DNA from: Nymphaea colorata
Taxonomy: Eukaryota > Streptophyta > Magnoliopsida > Nymphaeales > Nymphaeaceae
DNA: 64,000 nucleotides
NCBI RefSeq assembly: GCF_008831285.2
Contig: NC_045142.1
Coordinates: forward strand, 5,711,501 to 5,775,500
Direction: 5' to 3'
Position 1 is the first letter of the stretch, and each line of letters opens with the position of its first letter. This document shows, one piece after another, positions 33,301 to 45,806 of the stretch. The translations under genes were made by a program, and so were the position numbers. The notes under the pieces were generated by a model that was not told where the DNA came from, did no database searches, and saw nothing but the letters and a program-made list of their open reading frames with translations.

Positions 33301-33642
33301 CAAGTAAATCTATAGAGCGATCAAATCATGTTTCCTGAATAAGTTTAACTAACAATGCAAGACCCTAACCCTACTTATTTCAACCTTAACAGGTTTTCAA
33401 GTTGGACTTTCTCCTTAGATTCTAGGGATGAATGTGGTGAAACTAGAATTAATTTTCGACTGACTACTACTGTTACTCAAATTAAGGACCACCATTATGC
33501 AACCAAAAAAAAATAACACCCATAAGGTATCAACACAGAAATAAAAAATGGGTTTCTGTGGGGGCGATTGTCCACACAGTCCCACATTAGATTCTGCTAC
33601 TGCAGTCAACCCATCCCTACATGGAACGCTTAAAGGGAAGAT

Positions 33643-33668
33643 ATTTATTTATTTATTTATTTATTTAC
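33643..33668 (-). terminator. Candidate polyadenylation region of the receptor kinase gene
   Basis: On the minus strand the sequence is (AAAT)n, which contains several overlapping AATAAA signals 65-90 bp after the stop codon at 33731. It is also a tetranucleotide microsatellite, (TTTA)n on plus. Its use as a poly(A) signal is inferred from position. Confidence 0.45.
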
Positions 33669-33730
33669 ATATGAGTACCTACTTTCCACTACTTTTACAT
33701 GTTTTTAATATACCTCCTCAAACTACCTCC

Positions 33731-36700
33731 TCAAACTTTTGGCGTGGCGACTGCCCCTCTGCATTTCAACAACGATGAAACAACTGCATTAATGTCCGGC
33801 CGTTGGTCTGGAATCTGGGAGCAACAAGACGAGGCCAACTGTAGGAGCATGGTGACCTTTCTATTTTCCAATTTCGACCACCCGTGATGCACAAGATACT
33901 CGTCTATGACGTCGGAAACACCAGTTGTTCCACCGGAGAGAGCACCGTCGACCCAGTCTTTTAGAGTGGAAGTTTCTTGGTTCCCTGAGTTCATCGTCGC
34001 TGTAGGCCGCTTCCCGGTCAGGATCTCCATGATCACTATGCCCAGGCTGAAAACATCCGCATTCGTTGCCACCCTTCTCGTATAAGCAAATTCTGCGGCA
34101 CGAAAAGGCAGAAACAGGAAACAGTTAAAGACAGTGAAGGATGCACATGTCAAGTGAAAATCTGCTCTTACATATCTAATCAATTTTCCCAACAGAAAGG
34201 AAGCAACATCATGAACAGATATGCTTTAATAGATAGCAAATTCTTGAACGCATTGGAACAACACTTTCGGGGAAAACATTTATAGACTATACGTTCATTT
34301 AATTAGTGTTTATAGAATAAACAAATTATAAAAGCAATACAGGGAATACTAAAAAATTTAACTCCATTTTAGGTATTGTTTCTGTTTCATCATGATAAGC
34401 TTTCAATAGTTTCAGAATGTTGTGATACACCATGTAAAAGAAACTGGCAAAAGAAAAAAAAAAAACCTGGTGCCATGTAGCCAATAGTGCCCTGAAATGC
34501 AGATGAAGAAGACGGGTTGCTCCCATCTTGACGATGAACTCCTAAAATTCTAGAAGTCCCAAAATCACTGACATGTGCAACCCAGTCTCTGTCCAGCAAA
34601 ATGTTCGAAGGTTTTATATCACAATGGATGATAGGGAAGTCATGACCGTTGTGCAAATATGCCAGTCCATTAGCTATATCAATGACAACATCCAATCTCT
34701 TTGATAAATCCCAACCTCCATTATCGGTCATTGCTGAACCATGTATGACATCTTCTAAGCTTCCGTTCTCCATGAACTCTAAAACCAGAGCTTTCATCTT
34801 TCCAATTTCCCACGCATACCCCAGTATCTTCACCAGATTCCTGTGTCTCAGTCGACACAGAATGTCCAATTCTCTCATGAAACTTTTCTCTGGCACATAA
34901 TTGAATTGCTCCTTCAACCTTTTGATGGCTACCACCTGGCCATCCTGAAGCCGTCCTTTATAAACTGTGCTGAAACTGCCACTGCCAATCATGTTATTAG
35001 GATCAAAGTTTTCAGTAGCCGCCTCTAACTCAACTCCGGTGTACCTTTTAATGGTCTCTGGCAATGAGAAGGACACCTGTGGATGATCCCCAGCAGTGTT
35101 TCTCTTCCTCCATCTTGCAGCAACTAGAGCTGCACAGAAGATGCTTACAAGAAAGAGGATGGAAGAAAACACTACGATGATGAGATGGGTTCTGCTGATG
35201 ACCTTGTGGGAGTTTTTCTGGCTGCAGGGCTTCAGTACTTTTGCTCCACAAAGTCCAGGGTTTCCTGCTAACTCAGACAAGTTTAATCTTTGAAGTATCC
35301 CTACTTGCGGAACATTTCCTTCAAGGTGATTGAAAGAAAGATTTAGATGCACAAGTCTGGTTAAATTGCCTAAACCAGAAGGAATACTTCCATTGAGATT
35401 GTTGACAGAAAGGTCAAGAGTTGTTAGCTGCTTCAGGTTTCCTATCTGCTCAGGGATTTCGCCTTCCAACCTATTGCTTGAAAAATTTAAATGTTTGAGT
35501 GAACTTCCTGCAAAGAAAATGTTGCTTGGAATTGGACCTCTTAGCATGTTTTTGGACAAATCAAGTGACACCAGGTTCTTGCAACCTTCCATGGTTGATG
35601 GAATACTGCCAGAGAGGTCATTGTTTGATATGTCAATGGACTGCAGCATTGAGAGCTCCCCGAATTCAACTGGGATTGGACCCGAGAAAAGATTGTAGGA
35701 TAGATTCAGAGATACCTGCATAGACTTCATAGCTGATATTGAGGAAGCAGGAATGTTTCCAGTGAGCTGATTATGGGACACATCCAAGTACATAAGCCTA
35801 GAGAGCGATTCCAAGCCTGAAGGAAGAGAACCATTAAGCATATTGCCACTGAGATTTAGTGATGTTAGCCACTGAAGTTTGGAGATGGATTCAGGAATGC
35901 GACCAGAAAACTTGTTAAAACCGATTCCTAGAAACGTGAGACGTTTCAGCTTAAAGATTTCTTCAGGGATAGTGCCCTCGAGACCATTGTTAGACAAGTC
36001 AATCAACTGAAGGCTAGAAAGGAGGCCAACCTGCCCAGGAACAGGACCACTCAGTTTATTCTTACCAAGTTTAACAGAAAGCACCTTGCTCATGTTCCCA
36101 ATCTGCCATGGAATCATCCCAGTCAAGTGGTTATAAGACAAATGGAAGCGTTCAAGATTGATTAGCTTTCCAACTCCTGAGCTCAGTGACCCGCTCAACT
36201 CATTTTTTGCCAGGTCCAGACTCCTAAGTCCAGTGCAATTATAGAGATCCTCTGGAATCTTTCCGGTCATTCCTTGACCCCCAATAGACAGGAAACTTAG
36301 ATTCTTCATATTACCAAAACCAACAGGGATCTGCCCTGAGAAGTTATTGAATGTCAATCCTACATTTTCTAGCTTGGAGCAGTTTGTAATACTGGAAGGG
36401 ATCGGGCCCTGAAGCTGATTGCCTGCCAAATTAAGAACCTGTAAGTTGTAGAGCTGGCCAATGTTTGGCATCAGTTCACCTTTCAAAAAATTAAAGCTCA
36501 GGGCTAGGAAGTTGAGGCTCCTTAAATTGGCAATCGTTGAAGGGATTGTTCCAGTTAAACTGTTTTCATGCAATGCCAAGTGTTGGAGCGACAGCAACGA
36601 TCCCAGTTCTTGGGGGATTGAACCAGTGATACGATTCTCGGAAAGATCCAAACTTATTAAAGACTTACAGAATGAAAGCGATGGTGGAATCACCCCCGAG

Positions 36701-37668
36701 AGATTGTTCTCATATAGTCTCAGTGCCATCAAATTAGTCAGACGCCCCAGCTCAATTGGTATGCTTCCCTGGAACTCATTGCCGTAAAGGTTCAGAAGGG
36801 TCAAGTTCTTACAGTTCCCCAACTCGGCTGGAATTCTTCCAACAAATTTGTTTCCGAGAAGCTGAAGCACTGTCAAGCTTCTGAGATTTCCAATTTCAGA
36901 TGGTAGTATCCCACTTAACTGGTTATTGCTCAAGTCCAGAGTTTGTAATTCTGTTAATCTACCAAGAGAAGCAGGAAGCGGACCCTGAAAGTTGTTTTCG
37001 TAAGCAGCAAAAAATTGAAGGTTGCTCAAGTTTCCAACGTTCCAAGAGATCAAGCCAGTTAGATTGTTTCTTGCAAAACTAAGATAAGCTACGGCCGAGC
37101 AATTGTAGATGCTTAGAGGAATGCTCCCATGCAAGAAATTGTTGGCCAAGAGAAGAGTGTTAAGCTGTTGCAGAAGGCCTAATTCGTGTGGTATCGTACC
37201 TGTGAGGCTGTTACTGCTTAGATCAAGCAACTGAAGGTTTTGAAGGAGACCCAGCTCAGAAGGGATGGCACCAGTCAGGTTGTTGTAATAGAGGGAGATG
37301 CTGATGAGCTGAGAATTGGACCCCAACTCCAAGGGAATGGTTCCCATGAAAGAGTTCGAACTTAAATACAGAGTTTGGAGGTTGGAGATGTTCCCTACGA
37401 ATGGCGAGATGGTTCCCCTGAGCTTTCTTCCGGGCAGGGAAATGGAGATCACAGACTGGTCAGAAGCGTCGCAGGAAATGCCAGACCAATTGCAGTGGTG
37501 ATTGGAGTCCACCCAGTCTGAGAGATAGCCCATTGGGTCGTCGAGGATTGATTTCTTGAACTCGACGAGCGCCTGTACATCTGCATTCGGTTTTGGTAAC
37601 TGCGAGAAGACGGATAGCCAAAGAGAGAAGAAGAACGAAAGCAGGAAGGCATTGCGTATTGCTGCCAT
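33731..37668 (-). CDS. FLS2: FLS2-like LRR receptor kinase (subfamily XII)
   Basis: Exon 1 runs 37668-34467, the intron is 34466-34093 and exon 2 runs 34092-33731. The product is 1187 residues. I chose ATG 37668 because the open frame upstream has no ATG and a signal peptide follows directly (FLLSFFFSLWLSVFS). Then come an N-terminal cap with CNWSGISC, about 29 LRRs of the LxxLxxNxLxGxIP type, a C-terminal cap with LCGAKVLKPC and a membrane span at roughly 810-833 (IIVVFSSILFLVSIF). The kinase has GSGSFSTVYKG, Lys916, HCDIKPSN at 1015-1022, DFG at 1035-1037 and GTIGYMAPE. Cys replaces Arg before the catalytic Asp1017, so it is a non-RD kinase, as in immune receptors. The LRR number, ALVLEFMENGSLED and the single intron inside GYMAPE|F match FLS2, the flagellin receptor. 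Orthology and flg22 binding are inferred. Confidence 0.88.
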
Positions 37669-38500
37669 TGCAGTCAGAAAGTGACTCAATACTGGGAATT
37701 CTCTTCCTTTGAAATGCTTTTATGATTGTTCTAGTAGACAAAGATAAGATTCTTGGTTTATCAAAGAAATGCAGGATCTGAAACGGGTCAACGTACAGTC
37801 CTACACAGCCATGAGCATGGCTTTAACAGGGGAGAGAGCACTCGATTACTTGGAGTGGGCAGTATCCTTATGGGCCATTTGATATTTGAGTTGCAGGTAG
37901 GCCCCTCAATTCCGCGGATTCAAATGGGGTCTCGTCTCTCAAAGGTTGAGCAACCATTGAAGATAATCTCGTGCGAAGGATTGGAAAATCAAGTCGGCGC
38001 TCTCCGTTTCAGACACGGTTTCCCATTTTCGGCGCTTGGAATTTTGTGGGGAGTCTTAGAAGAAAGCCATTCTGGGTCACACAGCCTTCGTTTTTTCTAA
38101 CGGTGATGTACAGTGTCCTGTCGACAGAACGCGTTGGTGGGAGGGAGGGTTCTCCTCTTCAGAGAAGATAGAGAGAGAGCACTTTTGTCACGATACGGCT
38201 GATGATATCCTGCCAATAGACAGCGAGCGTCTGTGGGTCAGGTTTTCTCTTCACAGATAAGAATGAGGGGGAGAAAGATTGTGCAAGCATCAATGGAGAT
38301 AATGGGGAATGTTTGAGTTAGAATGCAATGTTTGTCTTCAAGCGTTGACGGGGCGCTCGGTTTTGAACAATAAATGAAGTGCTATTCGTCACGGTTCTCT
38401 TGTCGCCTAATAAGAAGGCCTTTGATGCGAGGAACAGAACCTCAGGGTCACGTAATGCAGCGTCCAATGGCTGTTCCATCAGTTAGGCAGAGTGGTAAGA
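37669..38500. other. Upstream region of the receptor kinase
   Basis: The presumed promoter and 5' leader of the minus-strand gene. I see no clear TATA box at a normal distance. The plus-strand frame at 37753-38100 is not supported as a gene. Confidence 0.4.
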
Positions 38501-38518
38501 AACTCAATTTTGTAACGA

Positions 38519-38735
38519 GCCCTCTCAAATTTTATGGAAATAAAAAGTAGAGTGTTTGGTAAACCTTAAAAATAAGTTTTTTTTTTTGTGTAATTTTGAT
38601 ATTTGGATATATTCCCCAGGGGTGGAGCCGGCTAGAGCCCTCTCAATTTTGGCTTTATTATTTCGGAAAAAAAGTAGAGTGTTTGGTAAACCTTAAAAAA
38701 ACGTTTTTTTTTGTAATTTTGATATTTGGATTTTT
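38519..38735 (+). repeat. 117-bp tandem duplication carrying an hAT-type end
   Basis: Two copies of 'gccctctcaa...agtagagtgtttggtaaaccttaaaaa...gtaattttgatatttgga' begin at about 38519 and 38636. 'caggggtggagccggct', an hAT-type terminus, begins at 38620 between them. Confidence 0.65.
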
Positions 38736-38739
38736 TTTT

Positions 38740-41700
38740 TTTTTTTTTTGGCATAGGCATGTTCAAAAAATTTTTAGATATAATAAAATGTATGATTGCA
38801 GCATAGTACATGAATAAACAAATTGTTCGAAACCACCAACCTAAAAAAAAAAATGTAGGGCTGTATGGGCAACTGCCCACATACGTTTCTATAGTGTTCT
38901 CATTTCTGCATGGCCTTCTTAGTAGCATTTCAAACTCATCTTTTATTTATTTTTTTTTCTCTTTTGTCTTTTCCCTCACCTGTCCTTTTTTTGGGGTCGT
39001 GTCTGGAGGTTGTAGTTTATATCCTTTTGACAACGCATTTGGGAGAAGCACAACAACAGGGTTTTCAGGGGTACCTTCTCATTGCCGAATTATTTTGTAG
39101 CACACCTTGTGTAGGGGGATGTTCAATTTGTTATTCGGCTACGGTGACGTCATTCATTTGTTGTTCGATGACTCTGTCGTTCCGTCTATCAACTCTCTTC
39201 CCACCCCGCTTATTTTGTTTTATTGTGTTGTTGTCAGTATATTTCATTCTTTTTTTTCGTTTTTGCGATTTGTTCTTGTATTTAAGAGACTTTCTGTTGT
39301 CAAGATTTTGTTATGCATACCCATTTTATGGGCCCTCTCTCTCTTTGTTTTTCTTATTATTTGCAGGTGGTATTGAAAAATTGCTAAGCCGTCCATAGAT
39401 TGAAGACATAGTGCGATGGCTTCAAAATTTCCAAAACTGTTTCCTAATCAAGAAGCAATGAATATAATAACTGAAAAATCAGAGAATGAAGGCAAAGAAA
39501 ATTAATCTTGCTGTGTGTGTGTGACTACAGGTAGAATGTATAGGTCTGGATTTAATTGTTTTATGCATCTTGGCCTTCTTTAAGTCAACTCTACGTCGAT
39601 CCAACGAAGGTGGAGCCAGCCATGTGCTTATTCCCCTGCTTTTTTCTTCAGGGTACAAGCTCCTGGTCAGTCTAGCTTGCTGAAATCTTGATATGAATTG
39701 GCCTCATCCGGTTATTTTCAACGTCAAAGCTTGGACCTTACTTTAGTGATTAGTGGACATACATCATCAAAGTCATCTGATAAGAAAAAACATTGTATAT
39801 TCTAGATCCCATGACCCATGAATACTGCCCGTTTCAAGAGACATTATGATTATGGATGTTGCTAGTAAATCCAATAATTTGGATATAAGAACACCACATT
39901 TCTTGAAACCAGAACATAGTGTTCTTGAAATATAATTTTAGGGGACATGTTTTCCGTGAACACAATGTTCTTCTTAAGGAATACCCTCTGAGAAAAACAA
40001 TTTGATACATGTGTGCGTAATGCACTACTATTAATGTTGTTTTATCATTGACGCCTGAGTAGGGTTCGAGCTCGGCACTGGAACCAACCCTTCACAAAAT
40101 AGCTAAGCTCGGTGTATATGAAATAGAAACCAAACCTAGCAAGTCATAGGTCTAGAATCCGAACAAGGATTAACAGTTCATTTTCATGCGTGGACGCTGA
40201 CCCAAAACATCTTGATTAAGCCTGGTAAATGACCAAATATAATCTTCTACTAAGCTCTAAAGAAGAACTGACGTATTGAATTTTCTAGCATTTGACACAA
40301 AGAAAAAGTAGCCCACAATATAATGGAGTTTAGTGGGTCCAGGCTGGGCAAACTGAGTTGCATTATTGAGTCAGGTCCCGCTATGTCATCACAAGACCGG
40401 CTCGAGCTTGCGGTGAGTTCAGTCCGATATAGTGGACAGCGGTCTGAGCTTGACGAACAGGTCTAACTTGGTCCAAACACAACTTAGGTGCTGCCCTATC
40501 TGATACACACACTACCACCAGTCCAAGTCTATAGTCATATTCCCATTGGACTTCAGAGGCATCAAGTTCAGCATTTTGCACAAATAATTGAGTTCATGAA
40601 GTTCTTCTGGAATATAGGATCACCATCCACTAATTTGGTCTGCCATATCAACAACAATTCAAATGGCTGTGAAGCACCAAAATCAAAGGCCTCATTTGTT
40701 CTCAAGCGTTACCTTGCATTAAAGATTGAAGTTCTAACCTCAAACTAACTAGCTTGAATCCAATTTGAATATGCTTCCCAAAAAATTGCCCCATTTCTCT
40801 TAAAACAAGCACCTAAAAACCAATCAAACATGGATATTAAAGCTAGTGAGCCTTCTCTTGATCAGTAGAGAATTCAAAAATAAAGGAAATCATCAAAAAA
40901 TGCCAATGTCACTAAGTACACATTAGTCTATGACAATATGGGTACTCTTTAAGTGGACACATTGATGCTCTTCAATTCCCAACCACTGTATACAGGGTCT
41001 TAGACAAAAATACATGCATCGGTACAAGGTAAAGATGGAATAGGCTTGAGGATAAAAGATGGTAAAGAATACCACTTTTAGTTAATATATACATTTTGAC
41101 AAATAAAAATAATTAAATGAAAAACATTGAGAAAAGCAAAGTGATATTTCACTTTACAATCAATAACTTGTTAATTTTATCACCAACAATCCAAATGATT
41201 AATAAACAGATGCACAACCAGACCTAGAGAGCACGTATCTCAGCCAGTGGTTCACTTTCATAACCCACCCACATTGTCAATTTGGGAGGATGCGTATAAT
41301 ACGACAAAACGTAGTCAGTCATATATAATATAATACCCGTACAAAACACATCTTTTAAAAAAAACGTCAAAAAATAAAAAACGTGAAAAAAACACGTATT
41401 ATACAAATATTATACCCGTTATTTTGCGTTTTTTAATATTTTTTATGATTTTTTATTTTTTTGTAATTTTTAAGATTTATTAAATGTTTTAAATGTTTTA
41501 AAAATTTATCAAGATTTTTTCATTTTATTTACGAGATATATAACTTTTTATCGTATTATACTCGCCCTTTTCTTCGCTGTATAATACTGGTACCGTATGA
41601 AGGTGCGGGTTGGAATGCAGAAGTTTTGAAAATCACAAGTACGAGAGTACTCGTTGACGGGCGTCCGGTACCCGCGCTTGGTGCCGTCCGTACATCTGTG

Positions 41701-42299
41701 GCCTGGAAATGTTTCACTCAAGTTCAAAAGTCTTAGCAGGGGTGTGACTTTCTGTTCTATGTGGAGAATGAGGAGCTACTTGCCCTGGCACTTGAAAACA
41801 GGAAGCAGCATATTCGGGGGAGGTGTCAAGCACCAGTCTACGGAAGACTAATGGATCTTTTCTTTCTACTCTATGGGCGAGGCACCGTTATTGGAGCCAG
41901 TCCTCTAGAACGTCTGTGTTCAAGGTTGTGGCAACTCAGGTTATCCTTCATCAAGGGATAATGTAACCTGGTGGAAATAGGTTGTTTTCAGTCATTAGTC
42001 ATGTCCAGTACCCTGCCTTAATCCTATTTCAGCAGATGGACATATTTAGAAGTGTGAAAAAATGAGACAGTGTACAGGTAAACTTTTCAATGTTACCAAT
42101 GGTGACCATATATGGGCAATCTTGGGCGGGTAAACTTTTCAGTGAATCATAATACAATAAATAACTTGTGATCTTTACATGAAAGAATTGGGAAAGGGGA
42201 AAATACATCTCCATAGCAGCTAATAACATGATAAAATTTTGGGCCAGAAGCTCTGAGAGACTGTAGGCTTGTGGTATTGGCGGAACTTGTGTCCATTAT
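38740..42299. other. Intergenic DNA between the receptor kinase and AAE14
   Basis: No gene is called. 38855-38890 matches the 'gggcaactgcccacat' hAT family. 41290-41590 is the AT-rich 'cgtataatacccg' repeat. 41750-41960 contains a short plus-strand frame of normal composition (FYVENEELLALALENRKQ) that might be a decayed exon; I cannot assign it. The T-rich frames at 38910-39398 are hydrophobic low-complexity. Confidence 0.4.
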
Positions 42300-45200
42300 T
42301 TATAGATTGCTATGCAGTGCTTGCAGGTGAGCCATGGCTTCTTCTTTCACCTTGTCTCTCATCAGCTTCCCACTTGAGGTCGATGGGAACGATTTCTTCC
42401 AAGGAATGAAGATCTTTGGAATTTTGAATCTGTAAACAAAAACAAGCTTTTTTTTATTCGTCTTGTTACAGCTCGGCTTCTATTGAAAAAAGAATGGCAG
42501 AGTGCCCTTTATGAAGTGACATTCTTCTTGGTCCAACCACTAAAATCATGTTCTGTCATCTGTGGCTTTTCTATGAAATGATGGCTATTTTACTGTTCTC
42601 TAACAATATCGAGTATGCTCAGGTCCTATTGCAATGCCCATTTACAGACAGTTAAAGTTTATGTGCTAGGCATCCACAACTGCTTCATTGAGTGGCACCC
42701 GCCTCAAAACCTTGATGCAAGTAATAAACATTATTTGCATTTTATGTACTTTATAAATAATTGAACAGAAGCATGATACAACATCCTACTCGAAGGATTA
42801 TTTGATATAGAATGCATGCTTTCAAGGATTATTTTCGCTGTTTCTAGTAGCATAGAATGCAGGCTTTCATGCATGAGTTCATGGCTCAACATGAGCAGAA
42901 ATTTACCCAGAAAGATGCATCCGCTTGCAGTGAGACTGCAAAATTTTGCACGATAGATTTTGCGATTTCACATCTGGGGACAAAAAACTTGAATTCCCGT
43001 CGATCCAATTCCACTCTGTTTTAACTCTGATGCATGCAGCCACTGCCTCTGACAACCGAGTGTCTGGAATTCCAACAATGACACTTTCCAAAATTCCTGG
43101 ATGCTGCAATAATACTGCCTCCACCTGATGTATGCAAGCAAAAGAAAAAGAACAAAATGTAAGAACCTAACAGCCAGTTCTCATGTGGGTGTTGAGTGTT
43201 AAAAGTGCACAAGTCTCAGCTTTAATTTATTGATCACTGAAGCCCTGGTTTTGATCTTTATCCATTTGCTTACTTTAGAATTTATCATAATTCTATTCTG
43301 CGGCATTCTGTTGGTGATGGTGAAGTGCAAGTTAGGTTGGAGTATTCAGAGTGGCCTCTTCAACCTCTCTTTGTACAAATTTGAAACCAATAACTCAACG
43401 TAAGCCAAAAGACAAGGCTTGTTTAAATTTTAAAATCACTACACAGTAGCACATACACACAATAGCACACGCACAGTAGACACGAATGCCTGCTCACAAT
43501 GTGAACAAAAGTCACACAAGACAAAAAAATAAGCCAAGTCATATGGGTATGGGTACTGGTACGACGATGCAGTATGGGTACGGCAATACCAGAAGATGCG
43601 GCTATGAAGATACAATGATATGCATATATAATATATACAAAAAATCCCAAAAGATTCATGGAATTATTAAAAAGAAAAACGGTTTAATGCATTTTGGATC
43701 AGGTCTGATATATGTATACACAAACACACAAAGCCCACAAAAGATTCATGCATTTTATTAAAAATAAAAAGGATTTAATGTTTTTTGGATCGGATGACCC
43801 AGACCCCGTCCAAAACTTACCAAGATGTGTCCCCATTCCCATTATCAGTGTGTTGACATGGTACAGTACCAATCTGCTGTATCCATGTGAGATTAAAAAT
43901 AAGTCTTCTGTTAATCTCACAAAGTGTTCAGAGAATCATGCATCAGAAGGAGGAAATCCCTCCTTTATATACACAAAGATGAAGGTGGCCTAGCTGTTGG
44001 GCGAAGCCCCAGTGTTTATAAAACTAGCTATTGCGACTGGTCAACAGCCAGTCCAGCTGGGTCATTGATGCAGTGATTAGAGGGTTAACTCTAATCCCCA
44101 CAGAAGAATAACCAAACAATAACAAAATGCAAAGAACGAAGGAAAACTGAATAGAGCAAAGGAATATACTGAAATAAACAAAATTAGGGTTTTCTTAATC
44201 ATCAACTAATCCGAAATGAACCACATGTCCCTTTAAATAGATTTTGTAACTACATTGGATCTTGGATCCACAATCAAGATAAAAGGTCCAAGCTTGACCT
44301 AATAAATAGAAACAAAAAGGGAACCAAAGAAATAAAGCAAAGCAATATCAATCCAAACTAAATATGATCTAGATGGATAGCCCTCGCATCAGTTATGGTC
44401 CATTCTTAATCACAACTAAAAATGGATCAATTTTCAGAAGATGTGGGTGGAGGAACACGGCCGTACACACACATAGGCCGTACATACACATATATGACAA
44501 AAAATAATTTCATACAACTATAAGCAACAAAAAGAAATAAATATGAAAAGATGAAACCCAGACAAGCATAGGAGAGTCCCTTCTTGCCCTGTGAATGTAT
44601 ACACATTAAAAGAATCCTGAAAATTAGACATCTTTCAACATGGTCAAAGTTGACCAACTACAGAAAATCATGGACTTGGCGTTGGGTGCGTTGACCGCAC
44701 CTGACATGGTCAACATCATGTCCCAGACGTGTCCAGGGTTGCATGCACATCCAGGCATGTGGACATGGGTACCTCAACTTAACCAGGTGTTTGTGTTACT
44801 TAGCATATAAAATTATTATTATATGTACACCATATACACAATATATATACATATAGATAATAGAAAAATTGACAGCTAATAACCCAACACAAGCGGCAAA
44901 AGGAATGTCTGAAATCATTAGACAATAGTATACAGACTAAGCACAAAAGGCCACTCACAATGTGCACAAAGGCACACAAGAAGTTTTCTTTTCTTCCTTT
45001 TTTTTCCTTTTCTTAAGCACAAGGTTTAGATTATGCCAATATGCATGCCCACGTATATTGGGTTGACAGCCTTCAAATTGAAGGCCTTTACTCAACCACC
45101 TAGACAGGCGTCCAGAGATCTTATTACAAATATAACTGTTATATTTGTAAGTACATGATTGTTTTTCAATTTTAAATATGAAAATATCTTCACATATTTT

Positions 45201-45769
45201 ACAGATAAAAAAGTTATCAACTTATTGAGAGGCTCTCTTACCAAGAAGATATAATATTTGAATTAGTGACCAGCTTCTTCTAAATATGAAGATAGAATTA
45301 CCTCCTCAGGATAAATATTCTCTCCACCACTCTTGATCCGGTCCTTACTTCGCCCTTGAAGCCATAAGTTACCATAATCATCCACCCAACCAATGTCACC
45401 TGTTTCCAGCCAACCACACTTGCAAAAGACAGGACTCAGGTTATCTGGTGCATTGCACCAGTACCCATCCATCACATGCATTCCTCTTGTTAGTATGCTT
45501 CCCGCAACAAAAGAATTGACCAGCTTTCCGTTTTTCCTTATCTGTATTTCAACATGTGGTGGTGGTTTCCCAACACAAATACCACTAGGACCTGGAACTG
45601 TTTGGCCTGTGTCACTAGAAAAGTCATGAGGACTAGCAGAAGTGCCTTGCTTCTCTGGGTTGTATAAGGTCATGAATGTTATCGAGGAGCATGCTTCTGT
45701 CATACCTACAAAACACAGAAAATACCAGGTTGAGATGAATTCAAATTCCCTCACATGGGTTCCAATGTT

Positions 45770-45806
<37 letters not shown>

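Noticed and set aside
35330-37082. Several plus-strand frames opposite the receptor kinase
   Set aside because: Antisense shadows of the LRR repeats.
37669-37689. Seven extra N-terminal residues for the receptor kinase
   Set aside because: The extended frame opens at TTG. The first ATG, at 37668, directly precedes a good signal peptide.
38910-39398. 162-codon plus-strand hydrophobic frame
   Set aside because: Phe/Leu/Ser-rich translation of T-rich DNA with an overlapping alternative frame. It has no family and no splice context.
45005-45125. tRNA-like or SINE element in AAE14 intron 8
   Set aside because: The minus strand has 'gtctaggtggttgag', which looks A-box-like, but there is no acceptable B box at the right distance.
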